DNA of 64,000 nt. Source: Jiangella anatolica (GTDB lineage Bacteria; Actinomycetota; Actinomycetes; Jiangellales; Jiangellaceae). Location: the NCBI RefSeq assembly GCF_003236295.1, contig NZ_POTW01000002.1, positions 62,001-126,000 of the forward strand. The letters are read 5' to 3'. Of the stretch, positions 16,358 to 25,899 are shown piece by piece. A model generated the notes under the pieces. It was given only the letters and a program-made list of their open reading frames with translations, did not search any database and was not told the DNA's origin. The first letter of the stretch is position 1. Each line of letters begins with the position of its first letter. The position numbers were made by a program, and so were the translations under genes.

Positions 16358-17551
16358 TCACGTGCGCCCGATCTGCAGCGGCAGGGCGCCGCCGTGGTGG
16401 AGGCGTACGTCGTCCACTTCCGCGGTGAGCTCCAGGCCGGGGAGCTCGCGGGCCACGGCCTCCAGCATCAGCCGGGCCTCCAGCCGGCCGAGCGAGGCGC
16501 CCAGGCAGAAGTGCGTCCCGTAGCCGAACGCGATGTGACCGGCGACGTCGGCGCGGTGGAGGTCGAACATGTCCGGGCTGGAGAAGACCTCCGGATCGCG
16601 GTTCGCGCCCCACAGCGACAGCCCGACCCGCTCGAACGCCGGGATCGTGCCGCCGGCGAGGTCCAGCTCGCGGAACGCGAACCGCGGCGGGACGATCTCG
16701 ACCGGGCCGCGGAAGCGCAGCGTCTCCTCGACGGCCGCGCCGGCCAGCGCCGGGTCGGCGAGCAGGTCGTGCCACTGCTCCGGATGCGTGAGCAGCAGCC
16801 GCAGAGAGTTCGCGATCACGTCGACGGTGGTCTCCTGGCCGGCGATCAGCAGCAGCTGCACCATCGCGACCAGCTCGTCGCGGTCCAGCGCGTCGCCCTG
16901 GGCCTCCTGCGCGACCAGCGCCGAGATCAGGTCGTCGCGCGGGTCGGCCCGGCGCCGCGCGGCCAGCTCGTCGACGTAGTCGGCGAAGGCCAGCGTGGCC
17001 GCTCCGTCGTAGTCGGACGCGGAGACGATCGTCGCCGACCAGTCCCGGAACCGGGCCCGGTCCTCGTCCGGCACGCCGACCAGCTGGGCGATGACGTTGA
17101 CGGGCAGCGGGTCGGCCAGGTCGGTGACGGCGTCGAACCGGCCCAGCGCGCGCACGTGCGTGACCAGCTCGGCGGCGACGCCGGCGATCCAGTCCTCCAG
17201 CCGGGCCACCGTCCGCGCGGTGAACGCGGTGCTGACCAGCCGCCGCAGCCGGGTGTGGTCGGGCGGGTCCAGCGCGATCAGCTGCCGCGACGAGATCCGC
17301 TCGGTCTCGCTCGGCGGGTACGCCGACGGCGACAGGTCCGGCTCGACGTGACGGTGCAGCTCGTGCCCGATCTCCGGGTGCTGCAGCCCTTCCAGCACGT
17401 CGGCATGCCGGGCGACGATCCAGAACCGGTTGCCGGCCGGGTCGTACTGCGGCACCGGACGGCCGGCCGCGCGGACCCGGGCGTAGAACGCGTGCGGGTC
17501 GCGCCGGGTCGCCGGTTCCCACAGCTCCGTCGGCCCGAAGTCGTCGATCAC
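16358..17551 (-). CDS. Cytochrome P450 (class I bacterial type)
   Basis: This 397-residue P450 has all hallmark motifs: the I-helix oxygen-binding AGQETT near residue 238, the K-helix ExxR as EETLR near 280, and the heme-cysteine loop FGYGTHFCLG near 340-349. The GTG at 17551 gives a normal P450 length; earlier codons in the frame have no start. It needs ferredoxin and reductase partners not encoded nearby. Its place between the toxin-antitoxin pair and an arabinosidase gene is unexplained. The substrate cannot be predicted. Confidence 0.92.
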   Translation of the reverse strand: MIDDFGPTELWEPATRRDPHAFYARVRAAGRPVPQYDPAGNRFWIVARHADVLEGLQHPEIGHELHRHVEPDLSPSAYPPSETERISSRQLIALDPPDHTRLRRLVSTAFTARTVARLEDWIAGVAAELVTHVRALGRFDAVTDLADPLPVNVIAQLVGVPDEDRARFRDWSATIVSASDYDGAATLAFADYVDELAARRRADPRDDLISALVAQEAQGDALDRDELVAMVQLLLIAGQETTVDVIANSLRLLLTHPEQWHDLLADPALAGAAVEETLRFRGPVEIVPPRFAFRELDLAGGTIPAFERVGLSLWGANRDPEVFSSPDMFDLHRADVAGHIAFGYGTHFCLGASLGRLEARLMLEAVARELPGLELTAEVDDVRLHHGGALPLQIGRT

Positions 17552-17580
17552 TGTCCCACCCTGCCTCGCGAACCGGATGA

Positions 17581-17613
17581 CCCGCCGGCCGGTCTCGCGG
17601 ACCGGCCGGCGGG
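17581..17613 (-). terminator. Terminator hairpin after GH127/GH146-like gene
   Basis: Perfect 14-bp arms, CCCGCCGGCCGGTC and its complement, with a TCGCG loop lie 12 bases beyond the glycosidase stop and before the P450 start. It suggests the P450 is not simply co-transcribed. Confidence 0.8.
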
Positions 17614-17625
17614 CCACGTCGTGCG

Positions 17626-20600
17626 TCAGACCGCCAGCTCGGTCCGGGCGTTCGCCGCGGCCGAGACCACGGTGTCCTTCTGGTCGTCGGTCAGCAACCC
17701 GGCGGCGACGAACTCCGCCGCCGTTCGGGCCACCGCCGCCACGAACGCGCCGTGGTTCGCGAACGGCGCCTGGTCCCAGACGACGTCCAGGAACGTCAGG
17801 CCGTCGTCGCCCGGCGACGTGATGCCGGTGACCGGCACGTCGTAGTTCGGCAGGTCGTCGTCGCGCTTCACGTTCGGCACGCCGGTGTCGATGCTGCCGA
17901 ACACGATCGACGGCTCCACCCGCCGGAAGTACGCCGAGTGCGCCTGGGTGTCGCCGACGTACCACGGCCGCAGGGTGAACCCGTGCGTCGTGAACAGCGC
18001 GTCGCCCGCGGGGCTGGTCCCGGCCGCCGTGATCGCCGAGCGCGAGTAGTCGCCGTCCAGCTTCAGGTGCCGGTACAGCGTCAGCTCCCGGTAGGTCCCG
18101 CCGCCGGGGTTGCCGAGGATCGGCAGCAGCAGCGGGCCGTACATGATCGACTGGGTGTCCGGCCGGTCGATGGCCCGCTCGATCCGGATGCCGAACGGCA
18201 TCGACACGTCGATGACGTCGCCGGAGCGCCAGGTCCGCCGCAGCGTCGCGTACGTCCCCGGCACCGGCGCCTGCATGGGCGCCGGCCGCCCGTTGACCCG
18301 CACCGTGAACCCGTTCGTCGCCCACGCCGGGACCCGCAGCCGCACGTCGAACAGCCCGCCGGTGCCCTCGAGGGTGATCCGGGTGCTCTGCTGGCGCGGG
18401 AAGCTCGTCTCCTGGGTGACGACGAGGCCGCGCTCGGCCCAGGTCAGCGTCGACGGCACGAACAGGTTGATCCACAGCGCCGAGCCGTCGGCGGACTTGA
18501 AGAACACCGTGTCCTGGTACTTCGTGTGGTTCTCCAGGCCGGTGCCGCCGCAACAGGTGCCGGTGTTGCCGTAGGACCGGTTCGCGCCCGGCGTCAGCGG
18601 CTGGAAGTAGGTCACCTGCGGGTTGCTGGTCGACGTCGTGTCCGCCCGCGAGCCGGCGATCTGGTTGAAGATCGCCCGCTCGTAGTAGTCCATGTAGGCC
18701 GGGTCCTGCGTGTGGAAGAACAGGTTCCGGGCCAGCTTGGAGACGTTGTAGATCGAGCACGTCTCCGCACCGCCCTGGGCGATCGCGTTGGCGATGTTGT
18801 CCCGGTTCTGGAACATCTCGATGTTGTTGTTCGAGCCGGGGAAGTTGCCGCCGGTGCCGCCGTGGCTGAACATCCGGTGCGGGACGATCCAGGTGAAGAA
18901 GTGCTTCGCCGCGTCGAAGTAGTCCTGCTCGCCGGTCTGCTCGAAGATGCGCAGGTAGCCGGTGAAGTTCGGCACGTGCATGTTGACGTGCAGCCGGGCC
19001 GGCCGGCGGCGCCCGATCTCGCTCGGGTTCGTCACCACGAGGAGGTCGCGGTCCTCGACCGCCGCGTCGAACAGCGACTCGCGGTTGTCGAACAGCTTCG
19101 CGGTCTCGAGGTGCTGCTCGTCGCCGGTGAGCGCGTAGAGCTCCGGGAAGATCTCGTTCGCGCCGCCGAGCTCGCCGGCGATGTAGGTGTCCCACATGTA
19201 GTTGAGGTCGCTGCGGGTGATCGGCCCGGTGTACTGCGGGTGGTTCTTGTCGCCGACGGTGAGCGCGAGGTGCGCCCAGTTCGCCATCTTCGTGACGACG
19301 TCCAGCGCGGTCTGGTTGCCCGCGAGGTAGTAGGCGTCGAGCAGGCCACGCATGATCTTGTGCTGCGTGTACCAGGGCGCCCAGACGTTCGTGCCCAGGT
19401 TGCCGCCGTAGACGGCGAACCGCGGCGGCGCCAGCCGGATCACCGCGTCCTCCGGGATCGCGCCCAGGTAGCCGGGGTACACCGGCGTCCACAGCGGCTC
19501 GTTCCCGCTGGGCACCGGCACGATGCCGGCCGACCGGCCGTTCGGCGACGCGTCCTGCAGCGTCGCGCCGTCGGTCTCGTCGCAGCGGTACCAGGCGATG
19601 TTGCCGCCGCCGGTGCTGCCGGCCGCGGAGGTCTGCAGCGACTGGACCTCGGCCGCGCTCAGCGCCCGGTCGAAGATGTGGAACTCGTCGATCGTCGCGT
19701 TGAGCATTGGGTCGCCGTACTGCGACCGGCCGATCCAGACGTTGCCCGGGACGCCGAGGTTGGTCGGGTTGAGCGTCATGCTCGGGTTGGTGCCGGCCAC
19801 CGCGCCGTTGACGTACAGCGTGCCGACGCCGCCGTCGAGCGTGACGGCGAAGTGCACCCACTCGCCGATCGGCACCGCCGCAGTGCCGTTGATCCGCTGC
19901 TCGCCGCCACTGCCCGTGGTGGTGATCGCGAACCGGGGGACGTTGCCGGTGACGCCGGCCCTGGCGGTCAGGAACATGTTGACCGCGGTGCCGGTGCCGA
20001 AGTCGAAGACCCGGCTCCAGTTCTGCGCCGCGGCGAGGTTGACCCAGGTCGCGACCGTGAAGTTGGTCAGCTGCGACACCGCCTCCTGCGGCAGCCGCAC
20101 GTGCTGGGCGTTGCTGTCGCCGTTGAGTCGCAGGGCGTTGCCGAACCGGCCCGGCACCCGGCCGATGACCGGCTCCTCGGGCTCCTCCGGCTCCTCGTCC
20201 GGGTCCTCCATGCGCGCGGTGATCGCGGCCTGGCAGGCGGCCAGCTCGGTCACCATCCAGTCCAGCTTGGTCTTGAAGACCTGCTCGCCCTGATCGGCGT
20301 AGGCCTGCGCGAGCGCGCTCAGATAGTGGCCGGCCCAGTGCCCGCTGAGCAGCCCGCCGTCCTCCCAGCCGCCGGGCACCGCCACCCCGGGCGGGTTCGG
20401 CCGGCCGGCCTGGTTGTTGAACAGCACGAGGAAGCGGCGCTCGTCGAACGTCTGCAGGAACGCCTTCATCCGGTCCCGCTTCTCCTGCAGCAGGCCCGGA
20501 CCCAAGCGGACCTCGGCCGGCCAGAACGGCCGCACCGGTGTGTTGCTGCCCGCGCCGACGTACGGGACGCCGGACGTCGCGTCGGCCGTCGCGCCGATGC

Positions 20601-20715
20601 TCTGCGCAGCGGCGGCGGCAGCGGGGAGGGCGGTCGGCGCGGCGACCATGGCGGCGCCGATGGCGGACGCACGCACGAACGTGCGGCGGCTCAGGCCCGG
20701 CTTCTCGATTGTCAT
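17626..20715 (-). CDS. Tat-exported GH127/GH146-type beta-L-arabinofuranosidase with LamG insertion
   Basis: This 1,029-residue protein starts at ATG 20715 with a Tat signal (SRRTFVRAS, cleavage near residue 35). The catalytic (alpha/alpha)6 domain begins at about 60-165, with GHWAGHYLSALAQAYADQG. It is interrupted by a LamG/concanavalin-like domain (about 180-365) and resumes at about 408 with YPGYLGAIPE and VWAPWYTQHKIMRGLLDAYY. The family Cys signatures are ETCSIYN near 650 and CCGGTGLENH near 722, the latter more like GH146 than HypBA1. It would release beta-L-arabinofuranose outside the cell. A possible LacI-type operator lies 67 bp upstream. The GH127-versus-GH146 assignment is by motif only. 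Confidence 0.88.
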   Translation of the reverse strand: MTIEKPGLSRRTFVRASAIGAAMVAAPTALPAAAAAAQSIGATADATSGVPYVGAGSNTPVRPFWPAEVRLGPGLLQEKRDRMKAFLQTFDERRFLVLFNNQAGRPNPPGVAVPGGWEDGGLLSGHWAGHYLSALAQAYADQGEQVFKTKLDWMVTELAACQAAITARMEDPDEEPEEPEEPVIGRVPGRFGNALRLNGDSNAQHVRLPQEAVSQLTNFTVATWVNLAAAQNWSRVFDFGTGTAVNMFLTARAGVTGNVPRFAITTTGSGGEQRINGTAAVPIGEWVHFAVTLDGGVGTLYVNGAVAGTNPSMTLNPTNLGVPGNVWIGRSQYGDPMLNATIDEFHIFDRALSAAEVQSLQTSAAGSTGGGNIAWYRCDETDGATLQDASPNGRSAGIVPVPSGNEPLWTPVYPGYLGAIPEDAVIRLAPPRFAVYGGNLGTNVWAPWYTQHKIMRGLLDAYYLAGNQTALDVVTKMANWAHLALTVGDKNHPQYTGPITRSDLNYMWDTYIAGELGGANEIFPELYALTGDEQHLETAKLFDNRESLFDAAVEDRDLLVVTNPSEIGRRRPARLHVNMHVPNFTGYLRIFEQTGEQDYFDAAKHFFTWIVPHRMFSHGGTGGNFPGSNNNIEMFQNRDNIANAIAQGGAETCSIYNVSKLARNLFFHTQDPAYMDYYERAIFNQIAGSRADTTSTSNPQVTYFQPLTPGANRSYGNTGTCCGGTGLENHTKYQDTVFFKSADGSALWINLFVPSTLTWAERGLVVTQETSFPRQQSTRITLEGTGGLFDVRLRVPAWATNGFTVRVNGRPAPMQAPVPGTYATLRRTWRSGDVIDVSMPFGIRIERAIDRPDTQSIMYGPLLLPILGNPGGGTYRELTLYRHLKLDGDYSRSAITAAGTSPAGDALFTTHGFTLRPWYVGDTQAHSAYFRRVEPSIVFGSIDTGVPNVKRDDDLPNYDVPVTGITSPGDDGLTFLDVVWDQAPFANHGAFVAAVARTAAEFVAAGLLTDDQKDTVVSAAANARTELAV

Positions 20716-20781
20716 GCTCCGTCTTCCCTTCGTTGCGAGGTCGGATGCGTGCGAACGCCCTGGTCCCAGGATGTCCGCGAG

Positions 20782-20795
20782 TGTTCCCGGTAACA
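20782..20795. promoter_or_regulatory. LacI-type operator-like palindrome TGTTCCCGGTAACA
   Basis: This 14-bp imperfect palindrome (one mismatched pair) is centred on CCGG, 67 bases upstream of the Tat-exported arabinosidase start. It resembles LacI-family sites and the arabinose-locus palindromes at 5888 and 25900, though the centre differs. Confidence 0.45.
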
Positions 20796-20914
20796 ATGTG
20801 CGATGGTCTACGCCCTCCTCTCGCACCGCTGGACCGGGTGCGGCGGCCGATGTGTGTGGGTGCCCGGACGCGACGGCCTCTGCGGGTGGGCGTCGGCAGG
20901 TCCATGAGTACTAT

Positions 20915-20938
20915 GCCACATTTGACATCAAATGTGGC
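20915..20938. promoter_or_regulatory. Perfect 24-bp inverted repeat between araA and the arabinosidase gene
   Basis: Two perfect 11-bp arms, GCCACATTTGA and TCAAATGTGGC, are separated by CA. It is AT-rich for this genome and lies 200 bp upstream of the arabinosidase gene and beyond the araA terminator. It looks like a regulator binding site rather than a terminator. The cognate regulator is unknown. Confidence 0.6.
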
Positions 20939-20947
20939 GGGCGTCTC

Positions 20948-20978
20948 ATGGGGAGATCGGGCAGCCCGATCTCCCCAT
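20948..20978 (-). terminator. Terminator of the araR-araB-araD-araA operon
   Basis: Perfect 15-bp arms starting ATGGGGAGATCGGGC surround a single central base (effective loop of a few bases). It begins 10 bases after the araA stop. Confidence 0.82.
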
Positions 20979-20988
20979 GATCGAAGGG

Positions 20989-22497
20989 TCAGAGGCCCTG
21001 GGCCAGGCGGTGGTAGGCCTGGTTCCAGCGCAGCTCCTTGGCGAACTGGCGGGTCGTCGTGTCCGCGTCGATGACCAGCAGCTCGGTGCGCACCATGTCC
21101 GCGAACAGACTGAGCACGTCCGGCCCGACGGCCTGCGAGAGGACGGTGTGGTGCGGTCCGCCGGCGGTCAGCCAGGCCTCGGCCGAGGTCGACAGGCTCG
21201 GCCGCGGCTTCCAGACCGCCCGCGCGACCGGCAGGTTCGGCAGCGGCTCGTCCGGCGGCACGACGTCGATCTCGTTGGCGACCAGCCGGAACCGGTCGCC
21301 TATGTCGGCCAGGCCCATGACCACGGCCGGGCCGGGGGCGGCGTCGAACACCAGCCGGACCGGGTCCTCCCGGCCGCCGATCCCCAGCGGGTGGATCTGC
21401 GCCGACGGCGTCGCCGCCGCGATCGACGGGCAGACCTCCAGCATGTGCGCGCCGAGGATCTTCGGCTCGCCGGGGCCGAAGTGGTACGTGTAGTCCTCCA
21501 TGAACGACGTGCCGCCGGGCAGCCCGGCCGCCATCGTCTTCACGGTCCGGACCAGCACCGACGTCTTCCAGTCGCCCTCGCCGCCGAAGCCGTAGCCGTC
21601 GGCCATCAGCCGCTGGACGGCCAGGCCCGGCAGCTGCCGCAGCCCGCCGAGGTCCTCGAAGTTCGTGGTGAACGCGCGGAACCCGCCGTCGGTGAGGAAC
21701 GTGCGCAGGCCGGCCTCGATCCGCGCGGCGTAGCGCAGCGACTCGTGCCGATCGCCGTCCTTGCGCAGCTCCGGCACCAGGTCGTACACGTCGTCGTACT
21801 CGGCCACCAGCGCGTCGACGTCGGCGTCCGTGGCGGCGTCGACGACCGCGACCAGATCGTTGACGCCGTAGGTGTTGACCGAGACGCCCAGCCGCAGCTG
21901 CGCCTCGACCTTGTCGCCCTCGGTGACGGCGACGTCGCGCATGTTGTCGCCGAACCGGGCCAGCCGCAGCGAGTGCACCTCGGCGTAGCCGATCGCCGCG
22001 CGGACCCAGTCGGCCACGCGGCGCACGACGGAGGGGTCGCTGACGTGCCCGGCGACGGTCGAGCGGGTGACGCCGAGCCGCGACTGGATGTAGCCGAACT
22101 CGCGATCGCCGTGGGCGGCCTGGTTCAGGTTCATGAAGTCCATGTCCAGCTCGGCCCACGGCAGCGACCGGTTGGCCTGCGTGTGCAGGTGCAGCAGCGG
22201 CGTGCGCAGCGCGTCCAGCCCGGCGATCCACATCTTCGCCGGCGAGAACGTGTGCATCCACGCGATCAGGCCCACGCAGGAGTCGTCGGCGTTCGCCTCG
22301 AGCGCGACCCTGCGGATCGCGTCGGCCGACGTCAGCACCGGCTTCCACACCACCCGCACCGGGATGTCGGCGGCCTGGTCCAGCGCGCCGGCGACCTCCT
22401 GGGACTGCTCGGCGACCTGCCGCAGCGCGTCGTCGCCGTACAGCCCCTGGCTCCCGGTCAGGAACCAGACCTCGCGCTGCCCGAACACGTCGTCCAT
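20989..22497 (-). CDS. araA: L-arabinose isomerase
   Basis: AraA (502 residues) converts L-arabinose to L-ribulose in the cytoplasm using Mn2+. The N-terminal [15 protein letters not shown] and internal [12 protein letters not shown] are strongly typical of the family, and the length is normal. Two in-frame ATGs are possible. The GAGGAG Shine-Dalgarno abuts the first (22503) but is 6 bases from the second (22497), so the second is chosen. It is the last gene of the araB-araD-araA operon, 13 bp after araD, and is followed by a strong terminator. Confidence 0.97.
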   Translation of the reverse strand: MDDVFGQREVWFLTGSQGLYGDDALRQVAEQSQEVAGALDQAADIPVRVVWKPVLTSADAIRRVALEANADDSCVGLIAWMHTFSPAKMWIAGLDALRTPLLHLHTQANRSLPWAELDMDFMNLNQAAHGDREFGYIQSRLGVTRSTVAGHVSDPSVVRRVADWVRAAIGYAEVHSLRLARFGDNMRDVAVTEGDKVEAQLRLGVSVNTYGVNDLVAVVDAATDADVDALVAEYDDVYDLVPELRKDGDRHESLRYAARIEAGLRTFLTDGGFRAFTTNFEDLGGLRQLPGLAVQRLMADGYGFGGEGDWKTSVLVRTVKTMAAGLPGGTSFMEDYTYHFGPGEPKILGAHMLEVCPSIAAATPSAQIHPLGIGGREDPVRLVFDAAPGPAVVMGLADIGDRFRLVANEIDVVPPDEPLPNLPVARAVWKPRPSLSTSAEAWLTAGGPHHTVLSQAVGPDVLSLFADMVRTELLVIDADTTTRQFAKELRWNQAYHRLAQGL

Positions 22498-22510
22498 CGT
22501 CATCTCCTCG

Positions 22511-23164
22511 TCACTGGCCGTAGACGTTCTGGTACCGGTCGTAGAGCCGGTCGATGTCGGCCGCCGGTATCGGCAGCGGCTCGCCGAGCTGGCGGGACAC
22601 GTGCACCGTCCGGGCGACGTCCTCGCACATCACGGCGGCCTTGACGGCGGCGCGGGCGTCCTTGCCGATGGTGAACACGCCGTGGTTCTGCATCAGCACG
22701 GCCCGCGAGCGGTGCCCCTTCAGCGTCTCGACGATGCCGCGGCCGATGGAGTCGTCGCCGATCAGGGCGAACGGCCCGACCGGGATCTCGCCGCCGAACT
22801 CGTCGGCCATCGCCGTCAGCACGCACGGGATCGGCTCGGCGCGAGCGGCCCACGCCGTCGCGTACGTCGAGTGCGTGTGCACGACGCCGCCGACCTCGGG
22901 CAGGTTCCGGTAGACGTAGGCGTGCGCGTCGGTGTCGCTGGACGGCGACAGGTCGCCCTCGACGACCCGGCCGTGGAGGTCGCAGACGACGATCGACTCC
23001 GGCGTGAGGTCGTCGTAGGAGACACCGGACGGCTTGATCACGAACAGGTCCTCGCCCGGCACCCGGCCGGACACGTTGCCTGCCGTCCACGTCACCAGGT
23101 TGTTCCTGGTCAGCTCCGTGTGCAGGTCGCAGACCGTGCGACGCAGCTCGGCATACGCGGTCAT
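22511..23164 (-). CDS. araD: L-ribulose-5-phosphate 4-epimerase
   Basis: This class II aldolase/epimerase of 217 residues converts L-ribulose-5-phosphate to D-xylulose-5-phosphate. Its zinc ligands are visible as HTHS near residue 95-98 and the later His in QNHG near 162. [10 protein letters not shown] near residue 25-34 and [10 protein letters not shown] near 45 form the phosphate-binding region. Its ATG overlaps the araB stop (ATGA), so the two are translationally coupled. It links arabinose catabolism to the pentose phosphate pathway. Confidence 0.96.
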   Translation of the reverse strand: MTAYAELRRTVCDLHTELTRNNLVTWTAGNVSGRVPGEDLFVIKPSGVSYDDLTPESIVVCDLHGRVVEGDLSPSSDTDAHAYVYRNLPEVGGVVHTHSTYATAWAARAEPIPCVLTAMADEFGGEIPVGPFALIGDDSIGRGIVETLKGHRSRAVLMQNHGVFTIGKDARAAVKAAVMCEDVARTVHVSRQLGEPLPIPAADIDRLYDRYQNVYGQ

Positions 23165-24828
23165 CGGGCCACCGCCGCGCGCTTGATCGCCCGCAGGCGG
23201 TGCATGACGTCGTTACCGCCGCGGCCGAAGTGGTCGTGCAGCGTGACGTACTCGGCGTAGAGCGCGTCGTAGGCCTTCGCGTCGTCCGGGTCCGGCTGGT
23301 AGACGCCGCGCTCGACGTTGCCCATCGACGCCGCGGCGGCCCGCACGTCGGGGTAGGCGCCGGCGGCGACCGCGGCATGGATGGCCGAGCCGAGCGCCGG
23401 GCCCTGCTCGGACCCGATCACGCTCAGCGGCAGCCCGGTGACGTCGGCGTAGATCTGCATGATCAGCCGGTTCTTCAGCAGGCCGCCGGCGATGATCAGC
23501 TCGGTCACCGGGACGCCGGAGGCGTTGAACGTCTCGATGATGGTGCGGGTGCCGAACGCCGTCGCCTCGATCAGCGCGCGGTAGACGTCCTCGGGCCTGG
23601 TCGCGAGCGTCTGGCCGACGACGACGCCGGACAGCTCGTGGTCGACCAGGACCGAGCGGTTGCCGCTGTGCCAGTCCAGCGCGATCAGCCCATGCTCGCC
23701 GACCCGCTGCGCGGCGGCCAGCTCGGTCAGGTACTCGTGGACGCTCTGGTTGCGCTGGGCGGCCGCGGCGGCGTAGCTCGCGGGGACCGACGAGTCGACG
23801 AACCAGCCGAAGATGTCGCCGACGCCGCTCTGCCCGGCCTCGTAGCCCTGCAGGCCGGCGATGATGCCGCCGTCGACGACGCCGCACATGCCCGGCACCT
23901 CGCGCAGCACGTCGCCGTTCATGACGTGGCAGGTGGACGTGCCCATGATCGCGACCATCTGGCCCGGCTCGACGGCCTGCGCCGCCGGCGCCGTCACGTG
24001 CGCGTCGACGTTGCCGACGGCGACGGCGATGCCCTCGGGCAGCCCGGTCCAGGCCGCCGCCTGCGCCGTCAGGCCGCCGGCGCGGTCGCCGAGCTGGCCG
24101 ATCGGCTGGTCCAGCTTGTCCTCGACGAAGCCGGCGAACTCCGGGTTCAGCGCGGCCAGGAACTCCCGCGACGGGTACCCGCCGTCCTGGCGGATGCCCT
24201 TGTAGCCGGCGGTGCAGGCGTTGCGGACGTAGCTGCCGCAGAGCTGCCAGACGATCCAGTCCGCCGCCTCGACCCAGCGCTCCGTCGCCGCGTACAGCTC
24301 CGGATCCTCCTCCAGCAGCTGCAGGCCCTTCGCGAACTCCCACTCCGACGAGATCAGCCCGCCATAGCGCGGCAGCCACGGCTCGCCGCGCTCGGCGGCG
24401 AGGGTGTTGATGCGGTCGGCGTGCGGCTGGGCGGCATGGTGCTTCCACAGCTTGACGTAGGCGTGCTTGCGCCCGGCGAACTGCGGCAGCTCGTTCAGCG
24501 GCGTGCCGTCGGCCAGCGTCGGGACCATCGTGCAGGCGGTGAAGTCGGTGGCGATGCCGATGACGTTCTGCGGGTCGACGCCGGCCTCGGTGAGCGCCTG
24601 CGGCACCGCGCTCCTCAGCACGTCGACGTAGTCCGACGGCACCTGCAGCGCCCAGTCCGGCGGCAGCTTCTCGCCCGTGCCGGGCAGCGTGTCGTCGACG
24701 ACGCCGTGGGTGTACGCGTGCACCGCGCTGCCGAGCTCGGCGCCGTCGGAGACACGGACCACGACGGCCCGGCCGGACAGCGTTCCGTAGTCGACACCGA
24801 CGACGACCGCGTCGTTGTTATCGCTCAC
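23161..24828 (-). CDS. araB: L-ribulokinase
   Basis: This FGGY-family kinase of 555 residues phosphorylates L-ribulose with ATP. The N-terminal VVGVDYGTLSGRAVVV is the first phosphate-binding segment. GTSTCHVMNG near 300 and the C-terminal IIAGGLLKNRLIMQIYADV are characteristic of AraB. The GTG at 24828 is chosen because AGGGAG lies 6 bases upstream and the length fits AraB exactly; the frame stays open further upstream into the regulator gene. It follows the regulator by 44 bp and overlaps araD by 4 bp. Confidence 0.96.
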   Translation of the reverse strand: MSDNNDAVVVGVDYGTLSGRAVVVRVSDGAELGSAVHAYTHGVVDDTLPGTGEKLPPDWALQVPSDYVDVLRSAVPQALTEAGVDPQNVIGIATDFTACTMVPTLADGTPLNELPQFAGRKHAYVKLWKHHAAQPHADRINTLAAERGEPWLPRYGGLISSEWEFAKGLQLLEEDPELYAATERWVEAADWIVWQLCGSYVRNACTAGYKGIRQDGGYPSREFLAALNPEFAGFVEDKLDQPIGQLGDRAGGLTAQAAAWTGLPEGIAVAVGNVDAHVTAPAAQAVEPGQMVAIMGTSTCHVMNGDVLREVPGMCGVVDGGIIAGLQGYEAGQSGVGDIFGWFVDSSVPASYAAAAAQRNQSVHEYLTELAAAQRVGEHGLIALDWHSGNRSVLVDHELSGVVVGQTLATRPEDVYRALIEATAFGTRTIIETFNASGVPVTELIIAGGLLKNRLIMQIYADVTGLPLSVIGSEQGPALGSAIHAAVAAGAYPDVRAAAASMGNVERGVYQPDPDDAKAYDALYAEYVTLHDHFGRGGNDVMHRLRAIKRAAVAR

Positions 24829-24872
24829 AAGTGACTCCCTGGTGCGGTTCCGGTCCTGGGTGGCTGTGTTGT

Positions 24873-25898
24873 CTAGGTCGCTCTCGGCGGGGCGGTGCTC
24901 GCGCGGATCACGAAGGCGGGTGGGACGACGACGCGGCCGGGCTCGGCCTGCGGCCCGGCCTCGATCAGGTCGAGCAGCAGCGCGATGCTCTTGCGGCCGA
25001 CCTCGGCGAAGTCCTGGCGGACGGTGGTCAGCGGCGGGGTCAGGAACTCCGCCTCCGGGATGTCGTCGAAGCCGACGATGCTGACGTCCTGCGGCACCCG
25101 GACGCCGGCCTCGTCCAGGGCGCGCAGCAGGCCGAGCGCCATCTGGTCGTTGGCGACGAAGACCGCGCTCGCCCGGCCGGCCCGGGCCTCGTCGGCGATG
25201 CGCCGCCCGGCCGTGTAGCCCGCGCGCGGGCTCCAGTCGCCCTCGACGACCGGTGGCGCGTCGATCCGCGCCTCGGCGAGGACGTTGCGCCAGCCGCGAC
25301 GGCGGCCCTCGGCCTCCAGCCAGTCGGCCGGCCCGGCGACGTGCCAGACCGTGCGGTGCCCGAGGTCGAGCAGATGCCGGGTGGCCAGCTCGGCGCCGCG
25401 CACCTGGTCGACGGCGACGACCGGCATGCCGTCGGCCTCGCCGCCCTCGACCGCCACGACCGGGACGTTGCCCCGCAGCGCGGACACGGCGGCCGCGGCC
25501 TCGACCTGCGGCGCGATCGCGATCAGCCCGTCGACCGCCTGCGCGGCCAGGTAGTCCAGCGCCTCGCCGACGGTCTTCCGGTTGATCGTCTTGAGGCTGA
25601 CGATGCTGATGAAGTACCCGGCGTCGCGGGCGGCCTGCTCCAGTCCGAACAGCGTGCTGGCCGGCCCGTACAGCGTCGTGTCGAACGCGACGACGCCGAG
25701 CGTGTTCGTGCGCCGGGTGACCAGCGCCCGGGCGGAGAGGTTGCGCCGGTAGCCGAGCTCCTCGATCGCGGCGAGGACGCGGTCGCGGGTGGCGGGCCGC
25801 ACGTTCGGGTGGTGGTTCAGCACCCGGGACACGGTCTGGTGCGAGACGCCCGCGATCCGCGCGACGTCTGCCATGACCGGCATCCGCTCCGGGCTCAT
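24873..25898 (-). CDS. LacI-family regulator of arabinose catabolism (AraR-like)
   Basis: This 341-residue regulator has a LacI HTH (ADVARIAGVSHQTVSRVLNH, residues 10-29) and a sugar-binding effector domain. It is the first gene of the araBDA transcription unit. The palindrome at 25900-25915 sits immediately upstream of its start codon, which suggests autorepression of the whole operon and relief by arabinose or a derivative. It is only distantly similar to the other LacI protein at 4826. A second ATG two to eight codons downstream cannot be excluded as the start. Confidence 0.93.
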   Translation of the reverse strand: MSPERMPVMADVARIAGVSHQTVSRVLNHHPNVRPATRDRVLAAIEELGYRRNLSARALVTRRTNTLGVVAFDTTLYGPASTLFGLEQAARDAGYFISIVSLKTINRKTVGEALDYLAAQAVDGLIAIAPQVEAAAAVSALRGNVPVVAVEGGEADGMPVVAVDQVRGAELATRHLLDLGHRTVWHVAGPADWLEAEGRRRGWRNVLAEARIDAPPVVEGDWSPRAGYTAGRRIADEARAGRASAVFVANDQMALGLLRALDEAGVRVPQDVSIVGFDDIPEAEFLTPPLTTVRQDFAEVGRKSIALLLDLIEAGPQAEPGRVVVPPAFVIRASTAPPRAT

Positions 25899-25899
25899 G

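Noticed and set aside
17752-20793. 1,000-codon open frame on the plus strand opposite the Tat-exported arabinosidase.
   Set aside because: No recognisable domains and biased composition; the minus strand carries the Tat signal and conserved GH127/146 motifs.
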